DNA of 34,308 nt from Oscillospiraceae bacterium (GCA_015065665.1 SVPX01000011.1:1-34308); one strand, 5' to 3'. Positions 7,394 to 14,545 are shown, counted from the first letter of the stretch. Notes: generated from the letters alone by a model not told the origin. Numbers and translations are program-made.

Positions 7394-7420
7394 CGAAGTA
7401 ACAGATTTTCGGAGGTGATG

Positions 7421-7648
7421 ATGGTGAAACATCACAACAGAAAAATGATTGCTCCTATTGTTGTTTCAGTTTTGATGGTTGCATATTATGTTGCATACTT
7501 CGGTTTCCTGATTTCCCTGCTTGACGGAGTATGGAGGATAATTATCGGTGTTTTGCCCCTTGCTTTTATAGCTGTGACTCTCAAAGTCTGTGTGGAAAGA
7601 ATTATAGAGATAAAGAAAGGTGAAGAAGATGATATTAGTAAATACTGA
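7421..7648 (+). CDS. Small two-TM membrane protein
   Basis: A 75-aa protein with a basic N-terminus (MVKHHNRK), two hydrophobic segments (MIAPIVVSVLMVAYYVAYFG and VWRIIIGVLPLAFIAVTLKV) and a charged tail ERIIEIKKGEEDDISKY. GGAGG at 7411-7415 favours ATG 7421 (5-nt gap); GTG 7424 is also possible, and GTG 7415 overlaps the site. It overlaps the YbjQ gene by 20 nt, so the two are translationally coupled. Clostridial genomes often pair such a protein with YbjQ-family genes; the function is unknown. Confidence 0.7.
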   Translation: MVKHHNRKMIAPIVVSVLMVAYYVAYFGFLISLLDGVWRIIIGVLPLAFIAVTLKVCVERIIEIKKGEEDDISKY

Positions 7649-7946
7649 TTATATCAGTGGCAAAGAGTTTGAGATGCTGGGTCTTGTTAAGGGCAGTACA
7701 ATCCAGTCAAAGCACCTTGGCAGCGACATCGCACAAAGTTTCAAAACCCTGGTGGGTGGAGAACTTAAGGCATATAACGAGATGATGAATGATGCCCGTG
7801 CCCTTGCAACAAAAAGAATGGTAGCAGAGGCAGAGAGTATGGGTGCTGACGCTGTTGTGAATATCCGCTATGCATCATCTGCGATTATGCAGGGTGCAGC
7901 AGAGGTTATCGCATACGGTACCGCTGTAAAGTTTGTAAATAAATAA
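7629..7946 (+). CDS. YbjQ/UPF0145 family heavy-metal-binding-domain protein
   Basis: A 105-aa cytosolic protein of the YbjQ family (DUF74, PF01906), a pentameric fold of unknown function. Family pattern seen: MILVNTDYISGKEFEMLGLV, then VKGSTIQSKH, the long helix LKAYNEMMNDARALATKRMV, and the conserved core GADAVVNIRYASSAIMQGAA with VIAYGTAVKF at the end. ATG 7629 is chosen over the in-frame GTG 7620, because AAAGG (7616-7620) sits at the right distance only for the ATG. It overlaps the upstream gene. It ends just before the left repeat of the rpsI island. Confidence 0.88.
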   Translation: MILVNTDYISGKEFEMLGLVKGSTIQSKHLGSDIAQSFKTLVGGELKAYNEMMNDARALATKRMVAEAESMGADAVVNIRYASSAIMQGAAEVIAYGTAVKFVNK

Positions 7947-7955
7947 TGAGCAGAT

Positions 7956-8040
7956 AAAAACCCCGAAACCGTAAAGGTTTCGGGGTTTGTTGCATAGTTG
8001 CAAGGGGAGATAAATTTGCGTAAAGCGCAGATTATCTCTT
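7956..8040. repeat. Left 85-bp direct repeat (attL-like), with terminator
   Basis: It begins with AAAAACCCCGAAACC and ends with GCAGATTATCTCTT. The first third is a hairpin CCCCGAAACC / GGTTTCGGGG with flanking A and T tracts, which also terminates the YbjQ gene. The last nine bases (8032-8040) copy the final codons AAG AGA and stop TAA of rpsI on the minus strand, but no rpsI body follows. The stem is perfect here, whereas the right copy carries one substitution. Confidence 0.9.
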
Positions 8041-8158
8041 TGAGTTTTCGGAGTATCGTTTGTATAGTTCGCTATCGTTAAAAATCGTATATATTGTGGT
8101 GTCTTGTGTTGCTAAAATTGAATATCATTGCAAAATGTTTATAGTGTTTCATAAAATG

Positions 8159-8178
8159 TTGCACCAAATTTGCACCAA
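8159..8178. promoter_or_regulatory. Two TTGCACCAA sites one helical turn apart
   Basis: TTGCACCAA occurs at 8159-8167 and 8170-8178 (11-bp pitch), 119 bp inside the left repeat, in the gene-free stretch 8041-8192. Phased short repeats next to an attachment site resemble arm-type binding sites for tyrosine recombinases or excisionases; this role is inferred. Nothing else recognisable lies in 8041-8192. Confidence 0.35.
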
Positions 8179-8192
8179 TGTTTCTCCAATAT

Positions 8193-8405
8193 CTATTCTT
8201 TTGATTCGTATAATCCTTTTAGTTTGGCATACTGCTTTTTCCATGCCCGAGAAGGTTTGCGACATATACCATCATCAGACACAAATGCACATATTCCAAC
8301 GAGACCATTTGAACCACAGATATCAGGATTATTTTGCCTGCATCCATATGTTTGAGTTTCACTATCCTTATCGTTCAAAGGAGCATCAAATGGAACTTTA
8401 TGCAT
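8193..8405 (-). CDS. Small Cys-containing protein of the R-M island
   Basis: A 70-aa protein not recognised as a known family. It starts MHKVPFDAPLNDKDSETQTY and has four Cys in the segment GCRQNNPDICGSNGLVGICA and FVSDDGICRKPSRAWKKQY, enough for one zinc or Fe-S site, then a basic helical end. AGGAGGA (8418-8412) lies 6 nt before the ATG at 8405 and the start is 2 nt after the stop of the methylase gene, so it is a translationally coupled third gene of the operon. The longer upstream reading (to 8492) overlaps the methylase and lacks a site. It could be a DNA-binding accessory, an inhibitor or a nuclease partner; there is no direct evidence for any of these. Confidence 0.65.
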   Translation of the reverse strand: MHKVPFDAPLNDKDSETQTYGCRQNNPDICGSNGLVGICAFVSDDGICRKPSRAWKKQYAKLKGLYESKE

Positions 8406-8407
8406 GA

Positions 8408-10987
8408 CTAATCCTCCTGTTCCTGTGTAAATGCTTGTATCATATCTTCTATGACTCGTTTCTCTCTGCTCTTTACATAGTTGGAAATCCATTCAAAATC
8501 TATTTCGCCATCTTTAGAGGGTAATTCGATTTTCAAATCCAAGAATGTAGAATCAACATCTCTAACAAGACCTGATAACAATTTTTCCGACAAACCATTA
8601 AGTACGGTTTCAAGATATGTTGCCGTCCACCTGTCTATTTTGTACTTACACGATATTTTTCTCATGAATTGTCCTGCATACCAATCATTTTCTCTGTAAT
8701 AGAACACCATTGACAACAGACCCAAGCTAAATGTGCCAGCTTCATTCATTCCTTCAGAATCAATAAAACCAGTTTTTTCGCAAATACCTCTGTCTGTTGT
8801 GGTTCGTGTAATATAGTCATATGCTTCATCCGAATTATCAGGTATGGTTAAGTGTTCTTTGTTGTAGCTTGGAATTTTGTAGATATCAAATACTTCGGAC
8901 ACAGGATAAAGCTGTTTCTCTTTCTTCTTCAACATTTCAATACTCTTTGTGGATGTAAGGTTATGTTGATTAGAGATCCACTTGTCAATCTCCCATGACA
9001 AGTGAGCATCAATACTTGATACAAAACTGATATCTTTCGGGATATTACTTGTAGCAACATGCTTCTCAAAATTCCAGTCGTTGCCTTCAGCAGTAATCGT
9101 ATCCTCACAGTAAACCTTATCAATATCCCAAAGATTAGAATGAAACTGCGGATTCTTTACGGCATTAAATCCAAGTCTATAGAGTAAGTAAATATCCTGA
9201 TACCTTTCAACAGGGTGGTCAACTTCTTTAATACAGCGTTCAGTTCTCTTATAGCCATCATTTCTGAAGTCGATAAACTTAACTATATCATATTCACAGT
9301 TGTGCGGAGTCCCTGCCTCAAAAATATAAATACTTGTTTGAACATTCGCGTTTGGCATAAACAAATCCGCAGGCATCTTTATACTTGCGAGCATCTTATG
9401 TCTTTTAAGTATATTGGCAGTTGTACCGATTGATTTACCAGCACCAACGGAATCTTGAATAATAACGGCGGCTTTTCCGCCCACTTTCATATTATCAAGA
9501 CCGAACTCCAAGAAAGGAAGTCCGTTATCAACATAAGAAAATGGAGGATTGAGCAACAGCACATCAGCCATGAATTCGGTGTATATCTCTTTCGGTGTGC
9601 TAAATGTATCTGCTTTTCTGATTTTGGTGCTTCCATCGCCACGAAGTATCATATTAGATGCCGCCAATGTATACATTTTCGCATCAATTTCAACACCTAA
9701 TAGTTTTTCGTGTTTAATGGTCTCGATTTCTTCCGCGGCTCGTTTAGTACCCTTTCCATACACCTTGTTAGCGTCTTCTATCATTAGGTCCATTGCGGCA
9801 ACCAAAAATGCTGCTGAGCCAGCCGCAATGTCCATTACACGAGAATCTTTGTTCACGTTTAGGATTTTTGCCATCATAGAGGTTATATATGGCGGAGTCA
9901 GTACCTTGCCCAACGGCGCACCATCACTTAAAGCATACTTTAAAAAAGTAGAATACATTTCTGCCATGATATCAAGTGCTCCACCCGACAAGTTAATTGC
10001 TGTATATATATTCTCATACAAATACACAAATATTTGTTTGGTAATCGAAGCATCACCATCGATGAGATTGGCAACAGCCTTATCTACGGATGTGGGTATA
10101 TCTCTTGCGGCATCCAATGCGATAGACATCTTGAATGAGTCAATCATTATCGACCTTTTATCGGCTGGAATCTTTTTTTGACTCAGATAATCTTTTAGAT
10201 GAGACATGATAATAACACCGTCTCGTTTTTCTTCTGTTTGAATACCTTTCAAGTCATCAGGAATCAGACCTGAGTCAATGATATTTTTTTCATCATCAAG
10301 AATATCCTGCATTGACAACAACATGCCCGAAACATAAACCACTCTTTGTTCAACACCAACATTGTGATTGTTCATTAATTTGTTAAGGTTTTTAGCATGG
10401 CGGAGGAGTTCTTCTCGAGTCTTGATTAAAATACGATGTTTTTCGTCTTCAGTAACAGTCGCATCCTCATAAAACGCATCAAAGCTCTTTTTGCTTTCAA
10501 GGAATCCTAAAGAGCTATAATTCTTCATATATTTTGGCTCAATATAAGAAGAAAAAACATAATATGTTGAAATCTTTATACTTTCGCTATCTTCACCAGA
10601 TATACCAATTGCTATGACTTCATCATACTTTTTTGACTCAATCATATTTTTGGCATAATACACCGCACCATTTACAGCATAGTTTTTTATGGAATTCTCA
10701 TCCATTTTAATTCCAGACTTATTTGCACTAATGTGGTATTTGTTTCCTAATTTGTTCTCAATCACTACTGGAATCTTTCTTGATTCCAAATGGAAATCAG
10801 GAATACCAAAAAGTTTCTTGGATTTTGTTTTAGCTGCACCCTTAAGTGCTTCTTTCATATAATCTGACATAGCAGATTTTTCGTTAAAGTCTACACCCTT
10901 TTTAAGTCCTAATGCAGACAATATTTCTTTGACATAATCGTCAACATCAGCTTCAAGCGTGTACTTTTTGAAGTTTGATTTTATCAT
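8408..10987 (-). CDS. Single-chain restriction-modification protein: nuclease, N6-adenine methylase, specificity domain
   Basis: An 859-aa protein. Residues ~1-150 look like a PD-(D/E)xK nuclease domain: Asp64 in FGIPDFHL, then Glu77 and Lys79 in VVIENK (D-x12-E-x-K). Residues ~220-650 are an HsdM-type N6-adenine methylase: TPPYITSMM (364-372), SAM motif I VMDIAAGSAAFL (384-395), acidic motif II GVEID (431-435), catalytic NPPF (480-483). Residues ~690-857 resemble a target-recognition domain of type I S subunits (LYPVSEVFDIY, then WYAGQFMRKI, ending in a helical spacer). Nuclease, methylase and specificity on one chain is the plan of type IIG enzymes such as the BcgI-like group. No helicase motor (HsdR) is nearby. 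It is preceded 2 nt upstream by the XRE gene. Confidence 0.85.
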   Translation of the reverse strand: MIKSNFKKYTLEADVDDYVKEILSALGLKKGVDFNEKSAMSDYMKEALKGAAKTKSKKLFGIPDFHLESRKIPVVIENKLGNKYHISANKSGIKMDENSIKNYAVNGAVYYAKNMIESKKYDEVIAIGISGEDSESIKISTYYVFSSYIEPKYMKNYSSLGFLESKKSFDAFYEDATVTEDEKHRILIKTREELLRHAKNLNKLMNNHNVGVEQRVVYVSGMLLSMQDILDDEKNIIDSGLIPDDLKGIQTEEKRDGVIIMSHLKDYLSQKKIPADKRSIMIDSFKMSIALDAARDIPTSVDKAVANLIDGDASITKQIFVYLYENIYTAINLSGGALDIMAEMYSTFLKYALSDGAPLGKVLTPPYITSMMAKILNVNKDSRVMDIAAGSAAFLVAAMDLMIEDANKVYGKGTKRAAEEIETIKHEKLLGVEIDAKMYTLAASNMILRGDGSTKIRKADTFSTPKEIYTEFMADVLLLNPPFSYVDNGLPFLEFGLDNMKVGGKAAVIIQDSVGAGKSIGTTANILKRHKMLASIKMPADLFMPNANVQTSIYIFEAGTPHNCEYDIVKFIDFRNDGYKRTERCIKEVDHPVERYQDIYLLYRLGFNAVKNPQFHSNLWDIDKVYCEDTITAEGNDWNFEKHVATSNIPKDISFVSSIDAHLSWEIDKWISNQHNLTSTKSIEMLKKKEKQLYPVSEVFDIYKIPSYNKEHLTIPDNSDEAYDYITRTTTDRGICEKTGFIDSEGMNEAGTFSLGLLSMVFYYRENDWYAGQFMRKISCKYKIDRWTATYLETVLNGLSEKLLSGLVRDVDSTFLDLKIELPSKDGEIDFEWISNYVKSREKRVIEDMIQAFTQEQED

Positions 10988-10989
10988 AA

Positions 10990-11319
10990 TTAGTACGCCC
11001 TCATTCTTTCTCTAAGAGTTTCAATTTCAGTTGGATTGTTCATTAGATAATCCACAATATCTTTTGGTAGTTCGTTTCGTCCTTCTGCAGATTTATTATA
11101 AAACTCGTGCCGTTCATCACCAGACAAATGTAAGACATCGGCAATCCTATCTTGCATTTCAGGGGTAGGGGGCTTTACTCGACCGTTAAACACATCAAAC
11201 AGATATGTTTTTGATACTCCTAAATCCAACAGAAATTTTGCTTGAGACTCACTGTGGTCTTTTATTAACTGCACGAAATAAGCACCAAAACTACCTTCCT
11301 GATATTCTTTTTTAGCCAC
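10990..11319 (-). CDS. XRE-type controller protein
   Basis: A 109-aa helix-turn-helix protein. Helices FGAYFVQLIKDHSESQAKFL, LGVSKTYLFDVFNGRVKPPT and QDRIADVLHLSGDERHEFYN follow the Cro/C1 order, with the recognition helix at SKTYLFDVFNG. It reads GTG as start, with AAGGAGGGG 6 nt before it. It is the first gene of the island's operon and ends 2 nt before the methylase start. Small XRE proteins (C proteins) often time restriction against modification, and the direct repeat AAGTAAAT/AAGTAAAC upstream could be its operator. The C-terminal ~35 residues (LPKDIVDYLMNNPTEIETLR) extend beyond a minimal C protein. Confidence 0.85.
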   Translation of the reverse strand: MAKKEYQEGSFGAYFVQLIKDHSESQAKFLLDLGVSKTYLFDVFNGRVKPPTPEMQDRIADVLHLSGDERHEFYNKSAEGRNELPKDIVDYLMNNPTEIETLRERMRAY

Positions 11320-11337
11320 TCTACTACCCCTCCTTGA

Positions 11338-11400
11338 AAGTAAATAAGTAAACTAACTACCGTACTCTTATATTATATTATATACCAAATAAAAAAGCAA
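11338..11400 (-). promoter_or_regulatory. Promoter and possible operator of the island operon
   Basis: On the minus strand: TTGCTT (11400-11395), 17-nt spacer, TATAAT (11377-11372). Between the promoter and the ribosome binding site, plus-strand 11338-11353 holds AAGTAAAT followed by AAGTAAAC, an 8-bp direct repeat that could bind the XRE protein and give feedback control. Confidence 0.55.
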
Positions 11401-11401
11401 T

Positions 11402-11441
11402 AGAGTGGCACGAAAACTTTCGTTTCGTACCACTCTGTTTT
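11402..11441. terminator. Long hairpin at the right end of the island
   Basis: AGAGTGGCACGAAA (11402-11415) pairs with TTTCGTACCACTCT (11423-11436) with one mismatch and a 7-nt loop; GTTTTT follows on the plus strand. It lies between the island promoter and the right repeat and may act as a back-up terminator that insulates the island from rpsI readthrough. Confidence 0.5.
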
Positions 11442-11475
11442 TGTAAGAGAAGATATTTTAAAGGATTGCATTAGA

Positions 11476-11560
11476 AAAAACCCCGAGACCGTAAAGGTTT
11501 CGGGGTTTGTTGCATAGTTGCAAGGGGAGATAAATTTGCGTAAAGCGCAGATTATCTCTT
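11476..11560. repeat. Right 85-bp direct repeat (attR-like), containing rpsI terminator and end
   Basis: Same sequence as 7956-8040 except CCCCGAGACC for CCCCGAAACC in the hairpin. It contains the intrinsic terminator of the rplM-rpsI operon (11481-11508) and the final KR codons and stop of rpsI (11552-11560). The substitution leaves a G-U pair in plus-strand RNA and an A-C mismatch in the rpsI-sense RNA. Confidence 0.9.
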
Positions 11561-11953
11561 GGAGAACTGGGGAGCTCTACGTGCGCCCTTGAGACCGGGC
11601 TTCTTACGCTCTTTCATTCTGGGATCACGAGTGAGGAAACCAGCCTTCTTGAGTGCAGCTCTGAGAGCCTCGCTGTCATACTGAAGGAGAGCTCTGGAGA
11701 TGCCGTGACGGATTGCGCCAGCCTGACCTGTAACGCCGCCGCCTGCTACTCTGCAGACAACATCGAACTTTGCGCCTGTCTCTGTAAGCTCCAGGGGCTG
11801 ACGAACGATGAGTTTAAGTGTTTCAAGACCGAAGTAATCGTCAATGTCACGGTCGTTGATTGTGATTTTACCTGTACCCTGGTAAAGACGAACTCTAGCT
11901 ACAGAGCTCTTTCTTCTACCTGTACCATAGAAATAAGGTGCCTTATCGTACAT
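11552..11953 (-). CDS. rpsI: 30S ribosomal protein uS9
   Basis: A 133-aa ribosomal protein whose C-terminal tail reaches the P-site tRNA. Signature features: [20 protein letters not shown] near the start, the core [20 protein letters not shown], and the basic tail ending [11 protein letters not shown]. The start is ATG 11953, because AAGGAGGC lies 8 nt before it and the family begins at this point; an earlier in-frame start (11983) would overlap rplM. It is 17 nt downstream of rplM in the classic rplM-rpsI order. Its last two codons lie in the right direct repeat, so an integration event would have left the protein intact. Confidence 0.97.
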   Translation of the reverse strand: MYDKAPYFYGTGRRKSSVARVRLYQGTGKITINDRDIDDYFGLETLKLIVRQPLELTETGAKFDVVCRVAGGGVTGQAGAIRHGISRALLQYDSEALRAALKKAGFLTRDPRMKERKKPGLKGARRAPQFSKR

Positions 11954-11970
11954 TCTTAGTTGCCTCCTTC

Positions 11971-12399
11971 TTACATTTCCCAAGCCTCAGGCTGCTGTGC
12001 CTGATGCTTGTGCTCTGCACCTGCGAAAAGACGCAGACGGAGCATCTGTGCTCTGCCAAGGCTGTTTGAGGGGATCATACCCTTAACTGCCAGCTCCATT
12101 GCCTTCTCGGGTCTGGTAGCCATCAGTGTTTTGTAGTCAGTCTCCTTAAGGTGACCAACATAGCCTGTGTGTCTCTGCCACTTCTTCTGTGTGAGCTTAT
12201 TACCTGTAAGAACAGCGTCTTTGCAGTTGATGATAACAACGTGGTCGCCGCAGTCTACGTGGGGTGTGAATGTTACCTTGTGCTTACCTCTGAGAAGTTT
12301 TGCAGCCTCAACTGCAACCTTACCAAGGGGCTTGCCGGCAGCATCGATTACATACCACTTGCGCTCAACCTCGCCTTTTTTTGCCATGAAAGTTGACAT
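11971..12399 (-). CDS. rplM: 50S ribosomal protein uL13
   Basis: A 142-aa large-subunit protein that binds 23S rRNA early in assembly. Family features: [20 protein letters not shown] at the N-terminus, [20 protein letters not shown] in the core, [12 protein letters not shown] and the C-terminal [28 protein letters not shown] lies 8 nt before the ATG. First gene of the rplM-rpsI operon; the promoter is at 12444-12472. Confidence 0.97.
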   Translation of the reverse strand: MSTFMAKKGEVERKWYVIDAAGKPLGKVAVEAAKLLRGKHKVTFTPHVDCGDHVVIINCKDAVLTGNKLTQKKWQRHTGYVGHLKETDYKTLMATRPEKAMELAVKGMIPSNSLGRAQMLRLRLFAGAEHKHQAQQPEAWEM

Positions 12400-12443
12400 A
12401 CGCGTTGCCTCCTAAAAACTTAATCTTTTTTTACTGCTCAAGT

Positions 12444-12472
12444 ATGATAACACAGGTGAAATCTAAAGTCAA
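12444..12472 (-). promoter_or_regulatory. Promoter of rplM-rpsI
   Basis: On the minus strand: TTGACT (12472-12467), 17-nt spacer, TATCAT (12449-12444). The leader to the rplM ATG is about 40 nt. Confidence 0.65.
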
Positions 12473-12510
12473 TAAGTTTTTGTAAAAATTTTAATTTAGC
12501 ACATTACAAT

Positions 12511-12550
12511 CTCTCAAATGCTCTCAAATGCTCTCGAATGCTCCTGAATT
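12511..12550. repeat. 10-bp tandem repeat between rplM and the glucokinase gene
   Basis: CTCTCAAATG twice, then CTCTCGAATG, then degenerate CTCCTGAATT: 3.5-4 copies with a 10-bp period. It lies in the 378-bp divergent intergenic region. Further along, CCAAAAAC (12598-12605) and GTTTTTGG (12620-12627) form an inverted repeat. No gene is seen in 12400-12777. Confidence 0.8.
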
Positions 12551-12688
12551 CTCTTTTGCTATTTTTATAAATTTTACGCTTTAGTTCCTGAAAAATTCCA
12601 AAAACACAGTAGTAAAGCGGTTTTTGGGAGTCTTTTCAGAGAATTGGAATAAATATTGAAATAGGGTGCAAATTTTTAAAGTTTACTC

Positions 12689-12717
12689 TTTATTATGAGA
12701 AAAGTTTGTGATATAAT
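12689..12717 (+). promoter_or_regulatory. Probable promoter of the glucokinase gene
   Basis: TTTATT (12689-12694), 17-nt spacer, TATAAT (12712-12717). The -35 is weak; the -10 is consensus and preceded by TGTGA. Confidence 0.45.
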
Positions 12718-12777
12718 GACCTTGTATAAGTGCTTCGCAGTTAAAGCACAATTTGAAACGTGAAAGGAAGATTATCT

Positions 12778-13737
12778 ATGTATAGACTTGGAATTGACCT
12801 GGGCGGTACAAATATCGTTGCAGGCGTTGTTGACGAAAACTACAACATCGTTGCCAAGGCAGAATGCAAGACAAACGTACCCAGACCTGAATCCGAGGTT
12901 TGCGACTCTATGGCTGAGGTGGCTAAAGAGGCTGTCAAGAAGGCTAAGCTCAAGATGGATGATATTGTTTCCATCGGTATCGGTGTACCCGGTGCAGTTA
13001 ACCCTGTTACAGGTATTATCGAGTATTCTGCAAACCTGTTCTTCCACAACTGGAACATTGTTGAGATGATGGAAGAAAGACTTGGCAAAAAGGTTATTAT
13101 TGAGAATGACGCAAACGCTGCTGCATACGGCGAGTTCCTTGCAGGTTCCGCTAAGGGTACAAGAAACGCAATTGCCATTACAATTGGTACAGGCGTTGGC
13201 GCAGGTATTATCATTGACGGCAAGATTTATTCAGGCTCAAACTATGCAGGCGCTGAGATGGGCCATATGGTTATCATCAAGGACGGCAAGGAATGTGCTT
13301 GTGGCAGAAAGGGTTGCTGGGAGGCTTATGCATCCGCAACAGGTCTTATCAACCTGACAAAGGAAGCAATCCTCAGAGAAAAGCCCGACTTCTCCTATAT
13401 GCTCTCTCTGTGTGACGGCGACATTGCAAACGCAAACGGAAGAACTGCTTTTGATGCAATGCGTGCAGGTGATGCCAGTGGTAAGGCAGTAGTTGACGAG
13501 TATCTCGGATACCTTGCTTGTGGACTTATCAACGCAATCAACATCTTCCAGCCTGATGTGCTTTGCATCGGCGGCGGTGTTTCCAACGAAGGCGAGACTC
13601 TCCTTGCTCCTCTTCGCGGTATTATTGAGGCTGAGCGCTACACCAAGCACAACCCCAAGCAGACAGTAATCTGCAAGGCATCCCTTGGTAACGATGCAGG
13701 TATCATCGGCTCTGCATTCCTTGATAACATCTATTGA
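12778..13737 (+). CDS. ROK family glucokinase
   Basis: A 319-aa sugar kinase of the ROK family, which phosphorylates glucose with ATP and so feeds starch-derived glucose into glycolysis. The ATP-binding motif LGIDLGGTN is at 4-12, the catalytic Asp111 is in IENDANAAAYGE, and the ROK zinc motif is EMGHM...CACGRKGCWE (Glu160, His163, Cys173, Cys175, Cys180). The second phosphate motif is ITIGTGVGAGIIIDG (135-148). A catalytic domain without an N-terminal helix-turn-helix argues for an enzyme, not a repressor. The start is ATG 12778, with GAAAGGAAG at the right distance; the GTG at 12760 lies before the ribosome binding site. Monocistronic, with a strong terminator. Allokinase or mannose kinase activity cannot be ruled out. 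Confidence 0.9.
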   Translation: MYRLGIDLGGTNIVAGVVDENYNIVAKAECKTNVPRPESEVCDSMAEVAKEAVKKAKLKMDDIVSIGIGVPGAVNPVTGIIEYSANLFFHNWNIVEMMEERLGKKVIIENDANAAAYGEFLAGSAKGTRNAIAITIGTGVGAGIIIDGKIYSGSNYAGAEMGHMVIIKDGKECACGRKGCWEAYASATGLINLTKEAILREKPDFSYMLSLCDGDIANANGRTAFDAMRAGDASGKAVVDEYLGYLACGLINAINIFQPDVLCIGGGVSNEGETLLAPLRGIIEAERYTKHNPKQTVICKASLGNDAGIIGSAFLDNIY

Positions 13738-13762
13738 TTTATAATATCAGGATATAAAAATA

Positions 13763-13797
13763 AAACCACCCGAAACAACATCGTTTCGGGTGGTTTT
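13763..13797. terminator. Bidirectional intrinsic terminator
   Basis: AAACCACCCGAAAC / GTTTCGGGTGGTTT, a 14-bp perfect stem with a 6-nt loop and T/A tracts on both sides. It lies between the convergent glucokinase and flavoprotein genes. Confidence 0.9.
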
Positions 13798-13814
13798 GTG
13801 TATGTTTATAAATC

Positions 13815-14432
13815 TTAGTGGATAAAGTTTGTGCGGACTACGGGCTCGCGCTCGGGAACTCCGAACTTTTCTTTGCCAAGGGCGATGCTCTTCATAAGGA
13901 AGGTCATATTCTTTGCAAGAGTACGCATGGACTGAAGTCCTTCTTCGTCCTCCATAGCCTCACCGGGTTTTGCACCGTGAACAGAGTTCCAGTACTGACC
14001 GGATGCAACAGGCATACCGCTGATAGTGAAGAACTTGTTCAGCTCGTCAAAAGTTGAGGAAAGACCGCCGCGTCTTGCAGATACAACGGATGCGCCTACC
14101 TTCATTGTTTTGTCAAAGTTTGTGCAGTAGAAAAGTCTCTGGAGAAAAGCCATGAGTGTTGCGTTTGCAGAAGCATAGTAAACAGGGCTGCCTATAACTA
14201 CGCCGTCACATTCCTCAAATTTTCTGATGGTATCGTTTACTATGTCATCGTAAACACACTTGCCCGTTTCGTGACAAGCACCGCAGGCAATACAACCGCG
14301 GATTTCTTTGGCACCAACCTGAACAATCTCTACATCAATGCCTTCAGACTTGAAAATTGCTTCCATCTCTGCAAGAGCAACTGCTGTGTTACCCTTTGCA
14401 CGGGGGCTACCGTTTATCATTAATACCTTCAT
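13815..14432 (-). CDS. Flavodoxin-fold NAD(P)H oxidoreductase, iron-sulfur flavoprotein-like
   Basis: A 205-aa protein. MKVLMINGSPRAKGNTA is the FMN phosphate-binding loop of the NADPH-dependent FMN reductase superfamily. Cys47, Cys50, Cys53 and Cys59 in IRGCIACGACHETGKC form the compact C-x2-C-x2-C-x5-C motif that binds [4Fe-4S] in archaeal/clostridial iron-sulfur flavoproteins. VIGSPVYYASANATLMAFLQ (about 76-95) is the second FMN contact. Expected to move electrons for reduction of oxygen species, quinones or nitro compounds in an anaerobe. GAGGT lies ~7 nt before the ATG; -10 TATAAT on the minus strand at 14483-14478. Divergent from the regulator gene. Confidence 0.85.
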   Translation of the reverse strand: MKVLMINGSPRAKGNTAVALAEMEAIFKSEGIDVEIVQVGAKEIRGCIACGACHETGKCVYDDIVNDTIRKFEECDGVVIGSPVYYASANATLMAFLQRLFYCTNFDKTMKVGASVVSARRGGLSSTFDELNKFFTISGMPVASGQYWNSVHGAKPGEAMEDEEGLQSMRTLAKNMTFLMKSIALGKEKFGVPEREPVVRTNFIH

Positions 14433-14545
14433 TTTTTGTACCTCAATTCTGAATCTGTATATGATTGATACATCTACATTATATCATAAAAATCCCATTG
14501 GCAACAATCTATTTTTGCTTAAGGATAAAATTTGTGCAAAACATC

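Larger units (their letters stand above)
7956..11560. mobile_element. Putative island at the rpsI 3' end, bounded by 85-bp direct repeats
   Basis: Two direct repeats (7956-8040 and 11476-11560, 84 of 85 identical, offset 3520 bp) frame a three-gene minus-strand operon. Each repeat holds the terminator, a ~45-bp spacer and the last two codons plus stop of rpsI; the right copy is the functional rpsI end and the left copy is an orphan. Duplication of a gene's 3' end is the footprint of site-specific integration, and 3' ends of ribosomal protein genes are known integration targets of some integrative elements. No integrase or excisionase is present, so the element is either non-autonomous, decayed, or moved by an enzyme in trans. 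A simple tandem duplication followed by insertion cannot be excluded. Confidence 0.65.

Noticed and set aside
8060-8407. Plus-strand 115-aa frame at the left of the island, checked as a possible integrase relic
   Set aside because: No recombinase motif (no R...HxxR...Y); His/Tyr-rich shadow of the small Cys protein gene and spacer.
9549-10181. Plus-strand 210-aa frame opposite the methylase gene
   Set aside because: Shadow of a strongly supported gene with SAM and NPPF motifs; no ribosome binding site.
11402-11441. Toxin-antitoxin RNA or small RNA gene at the long hairpin
   Set aside because: Only the hairpin is visible, without a dedicated promoter or repeats; a terminator or insulator is the simpler reading.
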